Source of the DNA: G965218495 sp965218495
GTDB taxonomy: Bacteria; Bacteroidota; Rhodothermia; Rhodothermales; Bin80
DNA length: 64,000 nucleotides
Reading direction: 5' to 3'
Assembly (NCBI GenBank): GCA_965218495.1
Contig: OZ244626.1
Span: 3,286,001 to 3,350,000, forward strand
Shown here: one piece after another, positions 38,760 to 47,711 of the stretch
Numbering within the stretch: the first letter of the stretch is position 1
Layout of the letters: each line of letters starts with the position of its first letter
Translations under genes and position numbers: made by a program
Notes under the pieces: model-generated
Databases searched by the model: none
Told to the model about the DNA's origin: nothing
Seen by the model: only the letters and a program-made list of their open reading frames with translations

Positions 38760-39140
38760 ATGTTTTCCGATTACGAGCGTCAGCAGAACCTACCCGAAGC
38801 AGAGGTCATGCGGCGCGCATACAAGCGGGTCCTTTCGCAACGGCGCTCGTCGCGTTCACTCGGCATAGTATCGATTGCACTGCTGGCGATTTGGATCTTC
38901 TTTTCCGCAGCCACATTCGACCAATGGTGGGGGTTGGTGTTGGACCTCTTGATCTTCGCGGGATGGCTCATATTGATGTCGAAGGCAATTGTTGTGTGGT
39001 TTCGTCCAGACCTTCCATTCTGCCGCGCGGTATCCAGCCTTGTGCCGGAATTGACGCCGAAAGGGCAGAAGATGCACGACCGGATTTGCGGTGCGCTTCG
39101 CTCACCGACCAAGGACGCGTTGCTCGCCGAAATCAGCTAG
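38760..39140 (+). CDS. Small two-helix membrane protein, paralog 1
   Basis: 126 residues starting MFSDYERQQNLPEAEVMRRAY. Two hydrophobic helices (about residues 38-58 and 66-88) and a cytoplasmic-looking C-terminus PELTPKGQKMHDRICGALRSP conserved in all three paralogs. No known family recognised. First of three tandem copies with repeated spacers. Confidence 0.7.
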   Translation: MFSDYERQQNLPEAEVMRRAYKRVLSQRRSSRSLGIVSIALLAIWIFFSAATFDQWWGLVLDLLIFAGWLILMSKAIVVWFRPDLPFCRAVSSLVPELTPKGQKMHDRICGALRSPTKDALLAEIS

Positions 39141-39534
39141 GAGCCCGGGAGTCCCGCTAGGCCCTTTTCCGGTCCCGGGGGTTGCCCGCGCCGAAACGAT
39201 GCCCGAACGCAGGTGCCGCCATTGCTTGGGTACCGTGTGTACACGCCGCTGAGTTTCCCGGAATTACAGACAATGTCTCTGCAAGTGCCCTGCGGAGCAC
39301 CTCGGCGCGCGAGCTGCAAGCTTGGTGCGGTTGTGGAACCAGATCAAGTCCGGCTGCGCTGCTTGTAAGTATTCTGGGCTTGCTCCCAGCCCGATTCTGC
39401 CAATACTCGCTCCTCCGAATGCAGGAGCGGACCTTTGACGCTCTACTGAATCCTTATGACTGAATCGGTATTTTGTGGTATTGCACCCATTTGGGCTGGC
39501 TGATCGGGCACCATCCACAAAACGACAAGACGTC

Positions 39535-39918
39535 ATGTTTTCCGACTACGAGCGTCGTCAGAATCTTCCCGAAGAAGTGGTCATGCGACGCGCATACAGA
39601 CGACTCCTTTCGATTCGGCGCTCGTCGCGTTCAGCCGGGATAGTGTTGATTGCACTGCTGGCAATTTGGATTTTCGTTTCCGCAGCCACATTCGACCAAT
39701 GGCGGGGGTGGGTATTGGACCTTTTGATTTTCGCGGGATCGCTCATATTGATATCGAAAGCATTTGTTGTGTGGTTTCGTCCAGACGTTCCATCCTGCCG
39801 TGCGGTATCCGGCCTTGTGCCGGAGTTGACTTCGAATGGGCAAAAGATGCACGACCGGATTTGCGGTGCGCTTCGTTCACCAGTCAAGGACGCTTTGCTC
39901 GCCGAAATCAACAAGTAG
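39535..39918 (+). CDS. Small two-helix membrane protein, paralog 2
   Basis: 127 residues, over 80 percent identical by eye to paralog 1 (MFSDYERRQNLPEEVVMRRAY..., AATFDQWRGWVLDLLIFAG). The ATG at 39535 aligns with that of paralogs 1 and 3. Same membrane topology. Function unknown. Confidence 0.7.
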   Translation: MFSDYERRQNLPEEVVMRRAYRRLLSIRRSSRSAGIVLIALLAIWIFVSAATFDQWRGWVLDLLIFAGSLILISKAFVVWFRPDVPSCRAVSGLVPELTSNGQKMHDRICGALRSPVKDALLAEINK

Positions 39919-40324
39919 CCCGGTAGGCCCTTCCGCGGGCCCGCGGGTTGTCCGCGCCAAAACGACGCCAGAATGCAGGCGCCGCCACTGACTGGCTGTG
40001 TGTGTACGTACGGCTGACTTTCCCGGAATGCGCACCTTGGCAGCGTCTCTGCAGGTGCCCTGCGGAATACCTCGGCGTGCGAGCTGAAAGCTCGGTGCGG
40101 TTGTGGAACCAGATGCCTGGTCTAGATCAACTACGGCTGTGCTGCTTGTGAGTATTCTGAGCTTGCTCCCAGCCCGATTCTGCCAATACTCGCCCCCCCG
40201 ACCGAATGCAGGGCCGGACCTTTGACGCTCTACTGAATCCTTATGACTGAATTGGTATTTTTTGCTATTGCACCCATTTGGGCTGGCTGATCGGGCGCCG
40301 TTCACAATAAAACGACAAGTCGCC

Positions 40325-40699
40325 ATGTTTTCCGATTACGAGCGTCGCCAGAACCTTCCCGAAGAAGTGGTCATGTGGCGCGCGTACAGGCGACTCCTTT
40401 CGATTCGGCGCTCAACGCTACGCGCGGGGGTAGTGGCGATTGTTCCACTGGTGGCTTTTGTTCTCTTTAGCGTGTTTAGTCCCAATCAATCGCTCGTGCG
40501 GGTACTCTGCTTCGTCGGAGCATTGCTTTTAATGATGGCACCGGGATATGCTGTATGGATTCGCCCAGACCTAATTTTCCGCTACAATGTATCCCGTATG
40601 GTGCCGGAGTTGACACCGAAAGGTCAGAAAATGCATGACCGGATCTGCGGTGCGCTTCGCTCACCAACGAAGGACGCGGTGCTCGGCGAATTCAACTAA
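40325..40699 (+). CDS. Small two-helix membrane protein, paralog 3
   Basis: 124 residues. N-terminal 35 and C-terminal 30 residues match the other copies, but the membrane segments have diverged (AGVVAIVPLVAFVLFSVFS; LCFVGALLLMMAPGYAVWI). This pattern, conserved ends and fast-changing helices, argues against simple recent duplication. Function unknown. Confidence 0.7.
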   Translation: MFSDYERRQNLPEEVVMWRAYRRLLSIRRSTLRAGVVAIVPLVAFVLFSVFSPNQSLVRVLCFVGALLLMMAPGYAVWIRPDLIFRYNVSRMVPELTPKGQKMHDRICGALRSPTKDAVLGEFN

Positions 40700-40884
40700 G
40701 AGCCATGGTACTGCACAATGCCACTGCCGTTGCACCGGTGCTAGCATGATAACCCGGGCGCAGGTGCCGTATGTGACCGCAGCTCTCCTCTTTTCTTGGC
40801 ATGTGCATCTTGGCGATGGCGCCACAAGTGCGCTGCAGGGCACCACCGCACGCTGGCCTCAGCGTTGACTTGGTGCCATGGCCG

Positions 40885-42555
40885 TTAGCGTCCTATGCGC
40901 TGGCGAATCCGTCCGGCCCACGTCTTGAGCTCCGGAAAAGCCAGAAATCTGGCAATCCCGAGGTAAATCACGGCAAAACAGCCGATAATCGTCACTGCCT
41001 TAAATAGCAGAGGCCACGCGGGCAGCAACCACCAGAGGCCCAAGCTGGCTGCCGCCGCTGCGAGCGCAACGCAGGCCATTGCAAGAATCGGGCGCCACGG
41101 AAGGGCAAACCCGTCCACGCGCTTCTGCAGCGCCGCGTACAACCGCCACAGCTCAATCCACGCCGCCACCGCACTGCCTAGACCCAACCCGACCGCCCCG
41201 AACTTAAGCTGCGAGTCACTTGGCGCGAGGCCGACAACCTCCGTAACCATCCATTGGTCGAGCAGAAACATGAGCGGCACCGCCACTAGGACCGAAAGCA
41301 CTAACCGAACCCCCGCAATCTTGGCCGGCGTCCTTGTGTTGCCCAGTGCCCAGAATGCATTCTGCAGGAGTCTGCTTGCGGTTGTCGCAACCAAGCCCAG
41401 GCTGTATGCGAATAGCACAGCCCACACCAGATAGTTTTCCTCCAGACCAAAGGCGCCGCGACGATAGCAAACCCCCACAACCAGAAAGCCCACACTCAGG
41501 TACCCTATGGCCGTAGGCATCGTTAGAAACATGCTCTGCCGAACGGAAGCCTGCAGGCGATCCAGAAACTTTCCCCATCCGCCGGACTCCATGCGTGCGA
41601 GCTCCGGCAATTCTGCGGCAGCCACCGAAAGTCCAAAGAGGCTGATCGGTAAGAGGTACAATACCAGTGCCGGGCGTAGCGCAGCCATCGCTCCGGTGGC
41701 CAAAAACGACACCAGGAAGAGGTCCACGTAGGCGGACACCTGCGACACTCCACGCCCTGCAACAGCAGGGCCGAAGGCCGCAATAGCCGTCTTGACACCC
41801 TCCACGCGCGTAGAAAGGCTTAGCCGAAACCCCTTCATCGCACGCATGACAAAGGGGAGCTGCACGCAAAACTGCAACACCCCGCCCACCAGTGCTCCAA
41901 CGATGGCGGCAAACAGGATGCTGGTTAGCGCGTCAGCGTCACCCGCCGCGAGCCCGCTTCCAACTGCTCCCGCACCAACCACAAGTCCCGTAATGATGGC
42001 AGCATTCCACACCACCGGGGCAAAGTAGGGGACGAAAAACCGGCGATGGCTGTTGAGAATGCCCAAGGCCCACGCGGACAGCACAAGTATCCCTACCATT
42101 GGAAGTACAATGCGGACCGCCTGGATCGTGAGTTCCAAACGGTCCACGGTCATCTCCCCAGCTTCCACAAGTGCCGCGTCGCCGGTCCAGTCAAAGAGCA
42201 ATACCGATACCATCGGTCGCGCCAGCGCGATGCCTATAAGCACCAGAGCTGAAACCATCACCACGAGCAGTGAGAAGACTGCGCCCGCAAAGCGCCCCGC
42301 GTCCTCCCGGCGACCCTCCTTCAGAAAGCGGCTGTAGACGGGTATGAACGCCGCCGAAATGGAGCCCTCCCCCAAAAGATTCTGCAGGACATTCGGCGCG
42401 CGAAATGCCGCTTGCAGCACATCGGCATGAGCCGTCAGCCCCAAAAAGTTCGTCACTACCGCCTCACGAATCAGGCCCAGGATCCGACTGGAAAAGATGC
42501 CTGCCGCGACCGTACGGGCGCGACTGCGGCGGGGCTCCGAGGCGTCTTCAGTCAT
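40885..42555 (-). CDS. murJ: Lipid II flippase MurJ
   Basis: 556 residues with about 14 hydrophobic helices, the MOP-superfamily layout. The N-terminal ARTVAAGIFSSRILGLIREAVV and AFRAPNVLQNLLGEGSISAAFIPVYSRFL are the MurJ signatures, including the essential Arg residues. Translocates lipid II across the inner membrane for cell-wall synthesis. Divergent from ruvA with 125 bp between starts. Confidence 0.94.
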   Translation of the reverse strand: MTEDASEPRRSRARTVAAGIFSSRILGLIREAVVTNFLGLTAHADVLQAAFRAPNVLQNLLGEGSISAAFIPVYSRFLKEGRREDAGRFAGAVFSLLVVMVSALVLIGIALARPMVSVLLFDWTGDAALVEAGEMTVDRLELTIQAVRIVLPMVGILVLSAWALGILNSHRRFFVPYFAPVVWNAAIITGLVVGAGAVGSGLAAGDADALTSILFAAIVGALVGGVLQFCVQLPFVMRAMKGFRLSLSTRVEGVKTAIAAFGPAVAGRGVSQVSAYVDLFLVSFLATGAMAALRPALVLYLLPISLFGLSVAAAELPELARMESGGWGKFLDRLQASVRQSMFLTMPTAIGYLSVGFLVVGVCYRRGAFGLEENYLVWAVLFAYSLGLVATTASRLLQNAFWALGNTRTPAKIAGVRLVLSVLVAVPLMFLLDQWMVTEVVGLAPSDSQLKFGAVGLGLGSAVAAWIELWRLYAALQKRVDGFALPWRPILAMACVALAAAAASLGLWWLLPAWPLLFKAVTIIGCFAVIYLGIARFLAFPELKTWAGRIRQRIGR

Positions 42556-42680
42556 GTCGAATTGCGGCTGTGGCCGGACTGGTGTTTAACGCGCCCGAGA
42601 GAAAAAGTGTGCACTGCCACCTGCAAGATGCATCGGCGGGCCCTTTTGTATCTTATCGGCCAGCGACCGGTGCGGCCTTC

Positions 42681-43262
42681 ATGGTAGAATTCGTCAGCGG
42701 CATTTTGAGGGTTAAGAAGCCGGCGGAGGCAGTCGTGGAGGTCAATGGCCTGGGCTACAGCGTGCTCATTCCCACTTCAACGTATGAACGGCTTCCTGAG
42801 AAAAACGAAAACGTCCGACTGCTTACGTACCTCCACGTGCGCGAAGATGCTCTGCGGCTATTCGGATTTTCTACAAAGGCGGAGCGTACGCTGTTCAAGC
42901 TCATGATCAGTGTCGCGGGCGTCGGTCCCAAGGTCGCGCTGGCAGCCCTCTCTGCTATGAGTCCGACAGACTTGCGCCGCAACATCATCACCAAGGACAG
43001 CCAAATGCTCACATGTATCCCTGGCATAGGGCGCAAGACCGCGGACCGGCTTGTCGTTGAACTCCACGACCGTGTGTCCGAGCTCGGCGTTGAGGATATG
43101 AAGCCCGGCGGCATCGCACAGGACCGCGCCGACGCACTGGCCGGGCTCGAAACCCTGGGGTTCACTCGCGCCGCCGCGGAGCGCCGCTTGCGCGTAGTGC
43201 AGCGCAACAACCCAACCGCGACCACGGCCAGCGAGCTTATTCGTCTGGCGCTGCGCGAATAG
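42681..43262 (+). CDS. ruvA: Holliday junction branch migration protein RuvA
   Basis: 193 residues from the ATG at 42681 (MVEFVSGILRVKKPAEAVVEVNGLGY); the frame is open further upstream but without homology. N-terminal OB fold, then the two helix-hairpin-helix motifs (SVAGVGPKVALAAL and CIPGIGRKTADRLVVEL) that bind junction DNA, and a C-terminal UBA-like domain that contacts RuvB (DALAGLETLGF). Works with RuvB, not in this window. Confidence 0.95.
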   Translation: MVEFVSGILRVKKPAEAVVEVNGLGYSVLIPTSTYERLPEKNENVRLLTYLHVREDALRLFGFSTKAERTLFKLMISVAGVGPKVALAALSAMSPTDLRRNIITKDSQMLTCIPGIGRKTADRLVVELHDRVSELGVEDMKPGGIAQDRADALAGLETLGFTRAAAERRLRVVQRNNPTATTASELIRLALRE

Positions 43263-43293
43263 ACTGCAGCGCACAACGCTGCCCAAGCGTATC

Positions 43294-44376
43294 ATGACAA
43301 TCAACGACAACTTCCAATCAAGGCGAGTCATGCCACATTCCAACGTCACAAGACGCGCGTTCCTCAAGGCCGGCACCCTGGCCGGAGCCGCAGCGCTGGT
43401 TCCCGCCACGGCGACCGCAACGCGCCGCCAGGGGCCCGTCGTCATCGCAAGTGCCAATGGCAGTGACTGCGTGGCCGAAGCCCTACGGCATATTCAGGAG
43501 GGCTCCGATGCGCTGGATGCGGTCATTGCCGGTGTGAACCTGGTCGAAGAGGACCCGAATGACACGTCTGTAGGCTACGGCGGTTTGCCCAATGAGGACG
43601 GTGTGGTGCAGCTCGACTCCGCCGTGATGCATGGCCCTACTGGCCGAGCCGGTGCCGTTGCTGCGCTTGAAGGCGTAAAGTATCCATCAAAAGTCGCGCG
43701 CCTCGTCCTTCAGCGGACCGATCACGTGCTTCTCGTTGCGGATGGAGCGCAGGCCTTCGCCCGCATGCATGGCTTCCCGATCGAAGACCTGCTAACTGAG
43801 CGGGCACGCGAAGTTTGGGTCCGCTGGCGCGAAAACCTGTCCAACCGGGACGACTACCTGCCGCCGCACAACTCGCAAGACCGCGACATTGGCGAGGCCA
43901 TGCGCCGCTCCTACGACCATTGGGGCACGATTCACTGCTCCGCTATCGACCTTGCGGGCAATATCAGCAGTGTTACCACAACCAGTGGCCTAGCATTCAA
44001 AATTCCGGGACGCGTGGGGGACTCTCCCATCATTGGCGCGGGCCTTTACTGCGACAACGACGTTGGTGCTGCAGGATCCACCGGTCGCGGAGAAGCTAAC
44101 CTGGAGAACCTGGCTTCGTTTCTGATTGTCGAGCGCATGCGTGCGGGCGACAGCCCCCAGGACGCCTGTCTCTACGCGTGCCAGCGCATCGCGGACCACA
44201 CGCGGCTGCGGCGCCTTCAGAACGAAAACGGCGAGCCCGCCTTTAACGTCTCATTCTATGCCCTCAACAAAGCCGGTGAGGTCGGAGGCGCACGCATCCG
44301 GGGAGCAGGGGGCAGGATGGTCGTAGCGGACGCTGATGGGACACGCGTGGTGGACCTTGCATACCTGTACGCCTAA
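43294..44376 (+). CDS. N4-(beta-N-acetylglucosaminyl)-L-asparaginase (Tat-exported)
   Basis: Ntn-hydrolase of the glycosylasparaginase family. A twin-arginine signal (TRRAFLKAGTLAGAAALVPA) shows export in folded form; the second ATG at 43330 would give a more usual signal length. The autocatalytic Thr is in HWGTIHCSAIDLAGNISSVTTTSG; substrate-binding GRVGDSPIIGAGLYCDN and GSTGRGE follow. Predicted role: removal of N-linked GlcNAc-Asn remnants from glycoproteins. Ends 3 nt before trmB. Confidence 0.92.
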   Translation: MTINDNFQSRRVMPHSNVTRRAFLKAGTLAGAAALVPATATATRRQGPVVIASANGSDCVAEALRHIQEGSDALDAVIAGVNLVEEDPNDTSVGYGGLPNEDGVVQLDSAVMHGPTGRAGAVAALEGVKYPSKVARLVLQRTDHVLLVADGAQAFARMHGFPIEDLLTERAREVWVRWRENLSNRDDYLPPHNSQDRDIGEAMRRSYDHWGTIHCSAIDLAGNISSVTTTSGLAFKIPGRVGDSPIIGAGLYCDNDVGAAGSTGRGEANLENLASFLIVERMRAGDSPQDACLYACQRIADHTRLRRLQNENGEPAFNVSFYALNKAGEVGGARIRGAGGRMVVADADGTRVVDLAYLYA

Positions 44377-44379
44377 GCC

Positions 44380-45318
44380 GTGCTGCTGAAGCCGAATGAG
44401 GTCGATGCGCCCGACCTTTTTGGCCGCGAAGGATCTCTCGTTCTTGAGGCGGGGTTTGGTGACGGCAGCTTCATGGTGCACTTGGCCAGGACCCACCCTA
44501 CATGGAACCTGCTGGGTGCAGACGTCTCGCGCGGCTCCGTGTCCCGAGCATACCGCAGGCTTCGACGTGCCGGCGTAAAACACGCACGGCTGTTCTTGGG
44601 TAAGGCCGAGTTTTTGGTGCGCAACGTCGTCCAGGAAGGTGGCCTGCACCGGCTGTATGTAAACTTCCCGGACCCCTGGCCCAAACTGCGCCACCGCGAT
44701 CGTCGCCTGTTGAACAGGCCCTTTCTTGCGCTGCTGTCCACGAGGCTCGCTCCGGGTGGTGCGTTACTTTTTACTACGGATGACCGGGCGTACTATGAGG
44801 CCGCAATAGAAGACGCGCAGCTGGCCGGACTGTACGAGATCTCCACACCAGCGCCGCTGAAGGCGATGCTGCAAACCAAGTATGCCAACAAGTGGAACAC
44901 GCTCGACCGGCACATATACCATCTCCGTCTGACCAAGATCGCCGCTAATCCTGCCGCTTTCCCGCGTACCGTAACACGCATTGCCATGCATCACGTCTTA
45001 CTTAACGGAAAGCTACCGAGCCTCACTGCTTTTGTGCCGTTTCGGCGCAGTTTTTCTGCGGGTCAGGTCGTAGTGACAGGAGCGCTACACCGCGTCGGAG
45101 ACTCAGGGCTGCTGTTTGAAGTTCGCGTGCAGGAGGACGACCTCACCCAGGACGTTCTTGTTGAAGCCAAGCCTGCCCGCGCCGCGCATGCGGACGTGAT
45201 CGTCAGCGTATCAACCTTTGGGCAGCCTCTGGCTACTCGCGGGACGCGAGAGGCTGTCAAGGCCATCGAGCAGTGGCTCACCGGAGGTGGCATGCAGACG
45301 GCCGAGACCTACTACTAG
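44380..45318 (+). CDS. trmB: tRNA (guanine-N7)-methyltransferase with C-terminal extension
   Basis: SAM-dependent enzyme forming m7G46 in tRNA. GTG start 3 nt after the asparaginase. Motif I LEAGFGDGSFMVHLA, the TrmB signature VNFPDPWPKLRHRDRRL, and TTDDRAYYE are all present. At 312 residues it is about 90-100 longer than most TrmB; the extra C-terminal part (MHHVLLNGKLPSLTAF..., VIVSVSTFGQPLATRG) has no motif I recognise. Confidence 0.92.
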   Translation: MLLKPNEVDAPDLFGREGSLVLEAGFGDGSFMVHLARTHPTWNLLGADVSRGSVSRAYRRLRRAGVKHARLFLGKAEFLVRNVVQEGGLHRLYVNFPDPWPKLRHRDRRLLNRPFLALLSTRLAPGGALLFTTDDRAYYEAAIEDAQLAGLYEISTPAPLKAMLQTKYANKWNTLDRHIYHLRLTKIAANPAAFPRTVTRIAMHHVLLNGKLPSLTAFVPFRRSFSAGQVVVTGALHRVGDSGLLFEVRVQEDDLTQDVLVEAKPARAAHADVIVSVSTFGQPLATRGTREAVKAIEQWLTGGGMQTAETYY

Positions 45319-46340
45319 AAGGCCGTGCCGCAGAGAATGCCGGGGACTCCTCTGTTTTCCTGTCGGACCCATCATGCAACGAATTTGCTGCGCCATGTAG
45401 GGTACAAGCCCCACAAAACGCCTCATTGCGCGCATGATGAATATGAAATCTCCTTTTTAGGTGGCATCGGCATGTCTGTGGCGAATACTCCTGGAACCAC
45501 ATTGAAATGGCCTATACGGACGTTTCTTACGCCCGCATACTTTCTGGCCGCGACCAGACCAATAGGTTTGCGCACCCGCGCCGCGTGAACAAATAGGGCG
45601 CTACGGTCCGAGGACACACTTACGCGCCCCTGCCCGCCCCCAGTATCTTGCAATGGAAAAGGTGTGAGGGGCGGTGGCTACCGCTCCTGCCACTGGCCAG
45701 TCCTGAGTAGGCCGGATAGACGCAACATAGGCAGCAATCGGCGCTACGGCAGGTGCCGCGCGCTCCGAGGTCGCCTCAAGGGCCTGTACCGCCTCTTGGC
45801 GCGTCCGTTTGGTGCAATGGACATCTGGGGCGGCTTTCCTTGTGACACCACCGGGGGGCACCCGACTGAGCTGCCCCCAACAGCCAATTGCGTCCGCTGA
45901 TTCCATGCCGCCCGCCCGGCTGGCACAGTACTCCCCCATGCGCTTAACCCCGCCACCGCAACACCCCCTGGAGGACATGATTCGCCTGCGCCTTCTCCAC
46001 TTTGCGCAGTATCTGCATTCCAAGGCTGGAAAATCCCATGACGTGCTGCCCCCTCCTGCGGCTGTGCTGCCTTCCGGAGCGGGATAGCTCGTTTTGGATT
46101 ATGGGGGGGGAGAGGGCAAGGCAGATCAAGTCGCACGCGCTCAGTAGAGTGCCCATCATGTACTTGTTTTGTGCTTGTAATGAGTGTAGATTGCGCGGCG
46201 AGCATTGAAGCGATTGTGGCGGGCCGCCTCGCGCGGAGTAGGCAAGTCGCGGCGCAGGCTCGTACTCTTGGCCAAATGCATGAACTGCGCCCCAATCAAA
46301 CGCAGCCATGATCTCGTTTAAACAAACCGGCATCTGATCC
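45319..46340. other. Long intergenic region without a convincing gene
   Basis: About 1 kb with several short overlapping frames on both strands and none with a domain or a proper start. A C/G-rich area near 46088 contains nine consecutive G. It may hold decayed DNA. No tRNA, riboswitch or clear terminator seen. Confidence 0.5.
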
Positions 46341-46571
46341 ATGAGTGATACCCCATTGAGCGACAAGTCGTATTTAAGCGCACTCCTCCTCTGCTACTTT
46401 TTGGGCATTTTCGGTGCACATCGCTTTTACGTAGGGAAAGCCGGTACGGCGGTCCTTATGCTGCTTACCGGTGGTGGCGTTGGTATTTGGGCAATTATCG
46501 ATTTTGTCCGCATTGTCGTGGGAAGCTTCGAGGACTGCTACGGGCAGCTGTTACGTCCTGCTGTTTCCTAG
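46341..46571 (+). CDS. TM2 domain membrane protein
   Basis: 76 residues. TM2 signature: LLCYFLGIFGAHRFYVGKAGTAVLMLLTGGGVGIWAIIDFVRI, two helices joined by a short turn with the conserved GxHRFYxG and DF motifs. Small inner-membrane protein of unknown function found across bacteria. Stands alone between two long spacers. Confidence 0.92.
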   Translation: MSDTPLSDKSYLSALLLCYFLGIFGAHRFYVGKAGTAVLMLLTGGGVGIWAIIDFVRIVVGSFEDCYGQLLRPAVS

Positions 46572-47048
46572 TCGCTGTGCGATTCAGGCCGCCCCGCCGG
46601 GACACGTGACCGGGTTTGGCAGGCGGAAAACGAGTTGCCGCAGCCGCTTGAATCTAGACCCGACCTGTGGCAATTCGCCAGGGCGCGAAATCCGCCCCGT
46701 AAATTCCGCCAACACTTATCGACACGCGAGTAGGCTGAACTTGCCGGCAGCCGGTGGCGCATAGGATAAATGTGCTGAAGCCAGCCGTGGGTCTGTGCCG
46801 CAATCGTGGCGATTCATTGCTGCAGATGCTTACATTTGCCAGGTGCACTCCCCGCCTATTCCAACCAGTCGCCAAATTCCGCACGCTTCGCATCCGGCAA
46901 GATCGTTGGCGCATACATCGGCGCCATATAGCGGCACACCGCCTCTGTGACTACTGCAGTCCATGGTGCGCGCGTTGCGGCCGCCGCAGGGAACGTGCCG
47001 GTGCCGCTTTGATTTCATGGCCACCCCAGCGCGATCACCCCATGCAGT
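46572..47048. other. Intergenic spacer, nothing recognised
   Basis: 477 bases between the TM2 gene and the methyltransferase. Reading frames present are short and overlapping. It should contain the methyltransferase promoter, but no box stands out. Confidence 0.45.
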
Positions 47049-47711
47049 ATGAGCCGCACCACCATCGATCTGACGCCTGAGCTGTACCAGTACATCCTTG
47101 ACGTCTCCTTGCGAGAGCCTTCCGTGCTGCGCCGACTGCGGGAAGAGACTGCTCTCCACCCCGAAGGAAGGATGCAGATTGCCCCGGACCAGGGACAGTT
47201 TATGGCACTCCTTGCCCGCTTGGCAGGCGCAAAAAAGGCCCTCGAGGTTGGTGTCTTCACCGGATACTCCTCGCTGGCCGTCGCTCTCGCTATGCCACAC
47301 GACGGGCTGATCGTTGCCTGCGATGTCAGCGCCGCGTTTACCGCCGTGGCGCAGCGCTATTGGAATGAGGCGGGTGTCGCCCACAAAATTGACCTGCGCC
47401 TTGCACCCGCAACGGAATCCCTGGCGCATCTTTTAGCGGACGGGCAGGAGGACACCTTCGATTTGGCATTTATTGACGCCGACAAAGAGGCATACGACAC
47501 CTATTACGAATACACCCTGCGCCTGCTTCGCCCCGGCGGACTGATGCTGATCGACAACGTGCTCAGACAGGGCGCGGTGGCCGGCCCCCCTTCAGCCAAC
47601 AGCGCTACTGCCGCCATACAGCGACTGAATGCAAAGCTGCATCGCGACACTCGGATCCATCTAAGCCTGGTACCCATTGGGGACGGGCTGACGCTCGCCT
47701 GGAAGATCTAA
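47049..47711 (+). CDS. SAM-dependent O-methyltransferase (CCoAOMT family)
   Basis: 220 residues, typical of the caffeoyl-CoA/catechol O-methyltransferase family. AdoMet motif LEVGVFTGYSSLAVALAM, the metal-binding FIDADKEAYDTYYEYTLRLLRPGG and the IDNVLRQGAV box are present. The natural acceptor is unknown. Its end overlaps the end of convergent accC by 4 nt. Confidence 0.93.
   Translation: MSRTTIDLTPELYQYILDVSLREPSVLRRLREETALHPEGRMQIAPDQGQFMALLARLAGAKKALEVGVFTGYSSLAVALAMPHDGLIVACDVSAAFTAVAQRYWNEAGVAHKIDLRLAPATESLAHLLADGQEDTFDLAFIDADKEAYDTYYEYTLRLLRPGGLMLIDNVLRQGAVAGPPSANSATAAIQRLNAKLHRDTRIHLSLVPIGDGLTLAWKI

Larger units (their letters stand above)
38700..40720 (+). repeat. Three tandem gene-plus-spacer units of about 780 bp
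   Basis: The genes at 38760, 39535 and 40325 are separated by spacers 39141-39534 and 39919-40324, which are themselves alike (GTGCCCTGCGGA, GCGGTTGTGGAACCAGAT, TTGACGCTCTACTGAATCC occur in both). The sequence before each start (TTTGGGCTGGCTGATCGGGC) is also repeated. The 370 bases before the first unit show no gene. Confidence 0.85.

Noticed and set aside
46080..46100. Run of nine G as a phase-variable promoter tract
   Set aside because: No gene starts at a suitable distance on either strand, and the TM2 start is about 250 bases away.
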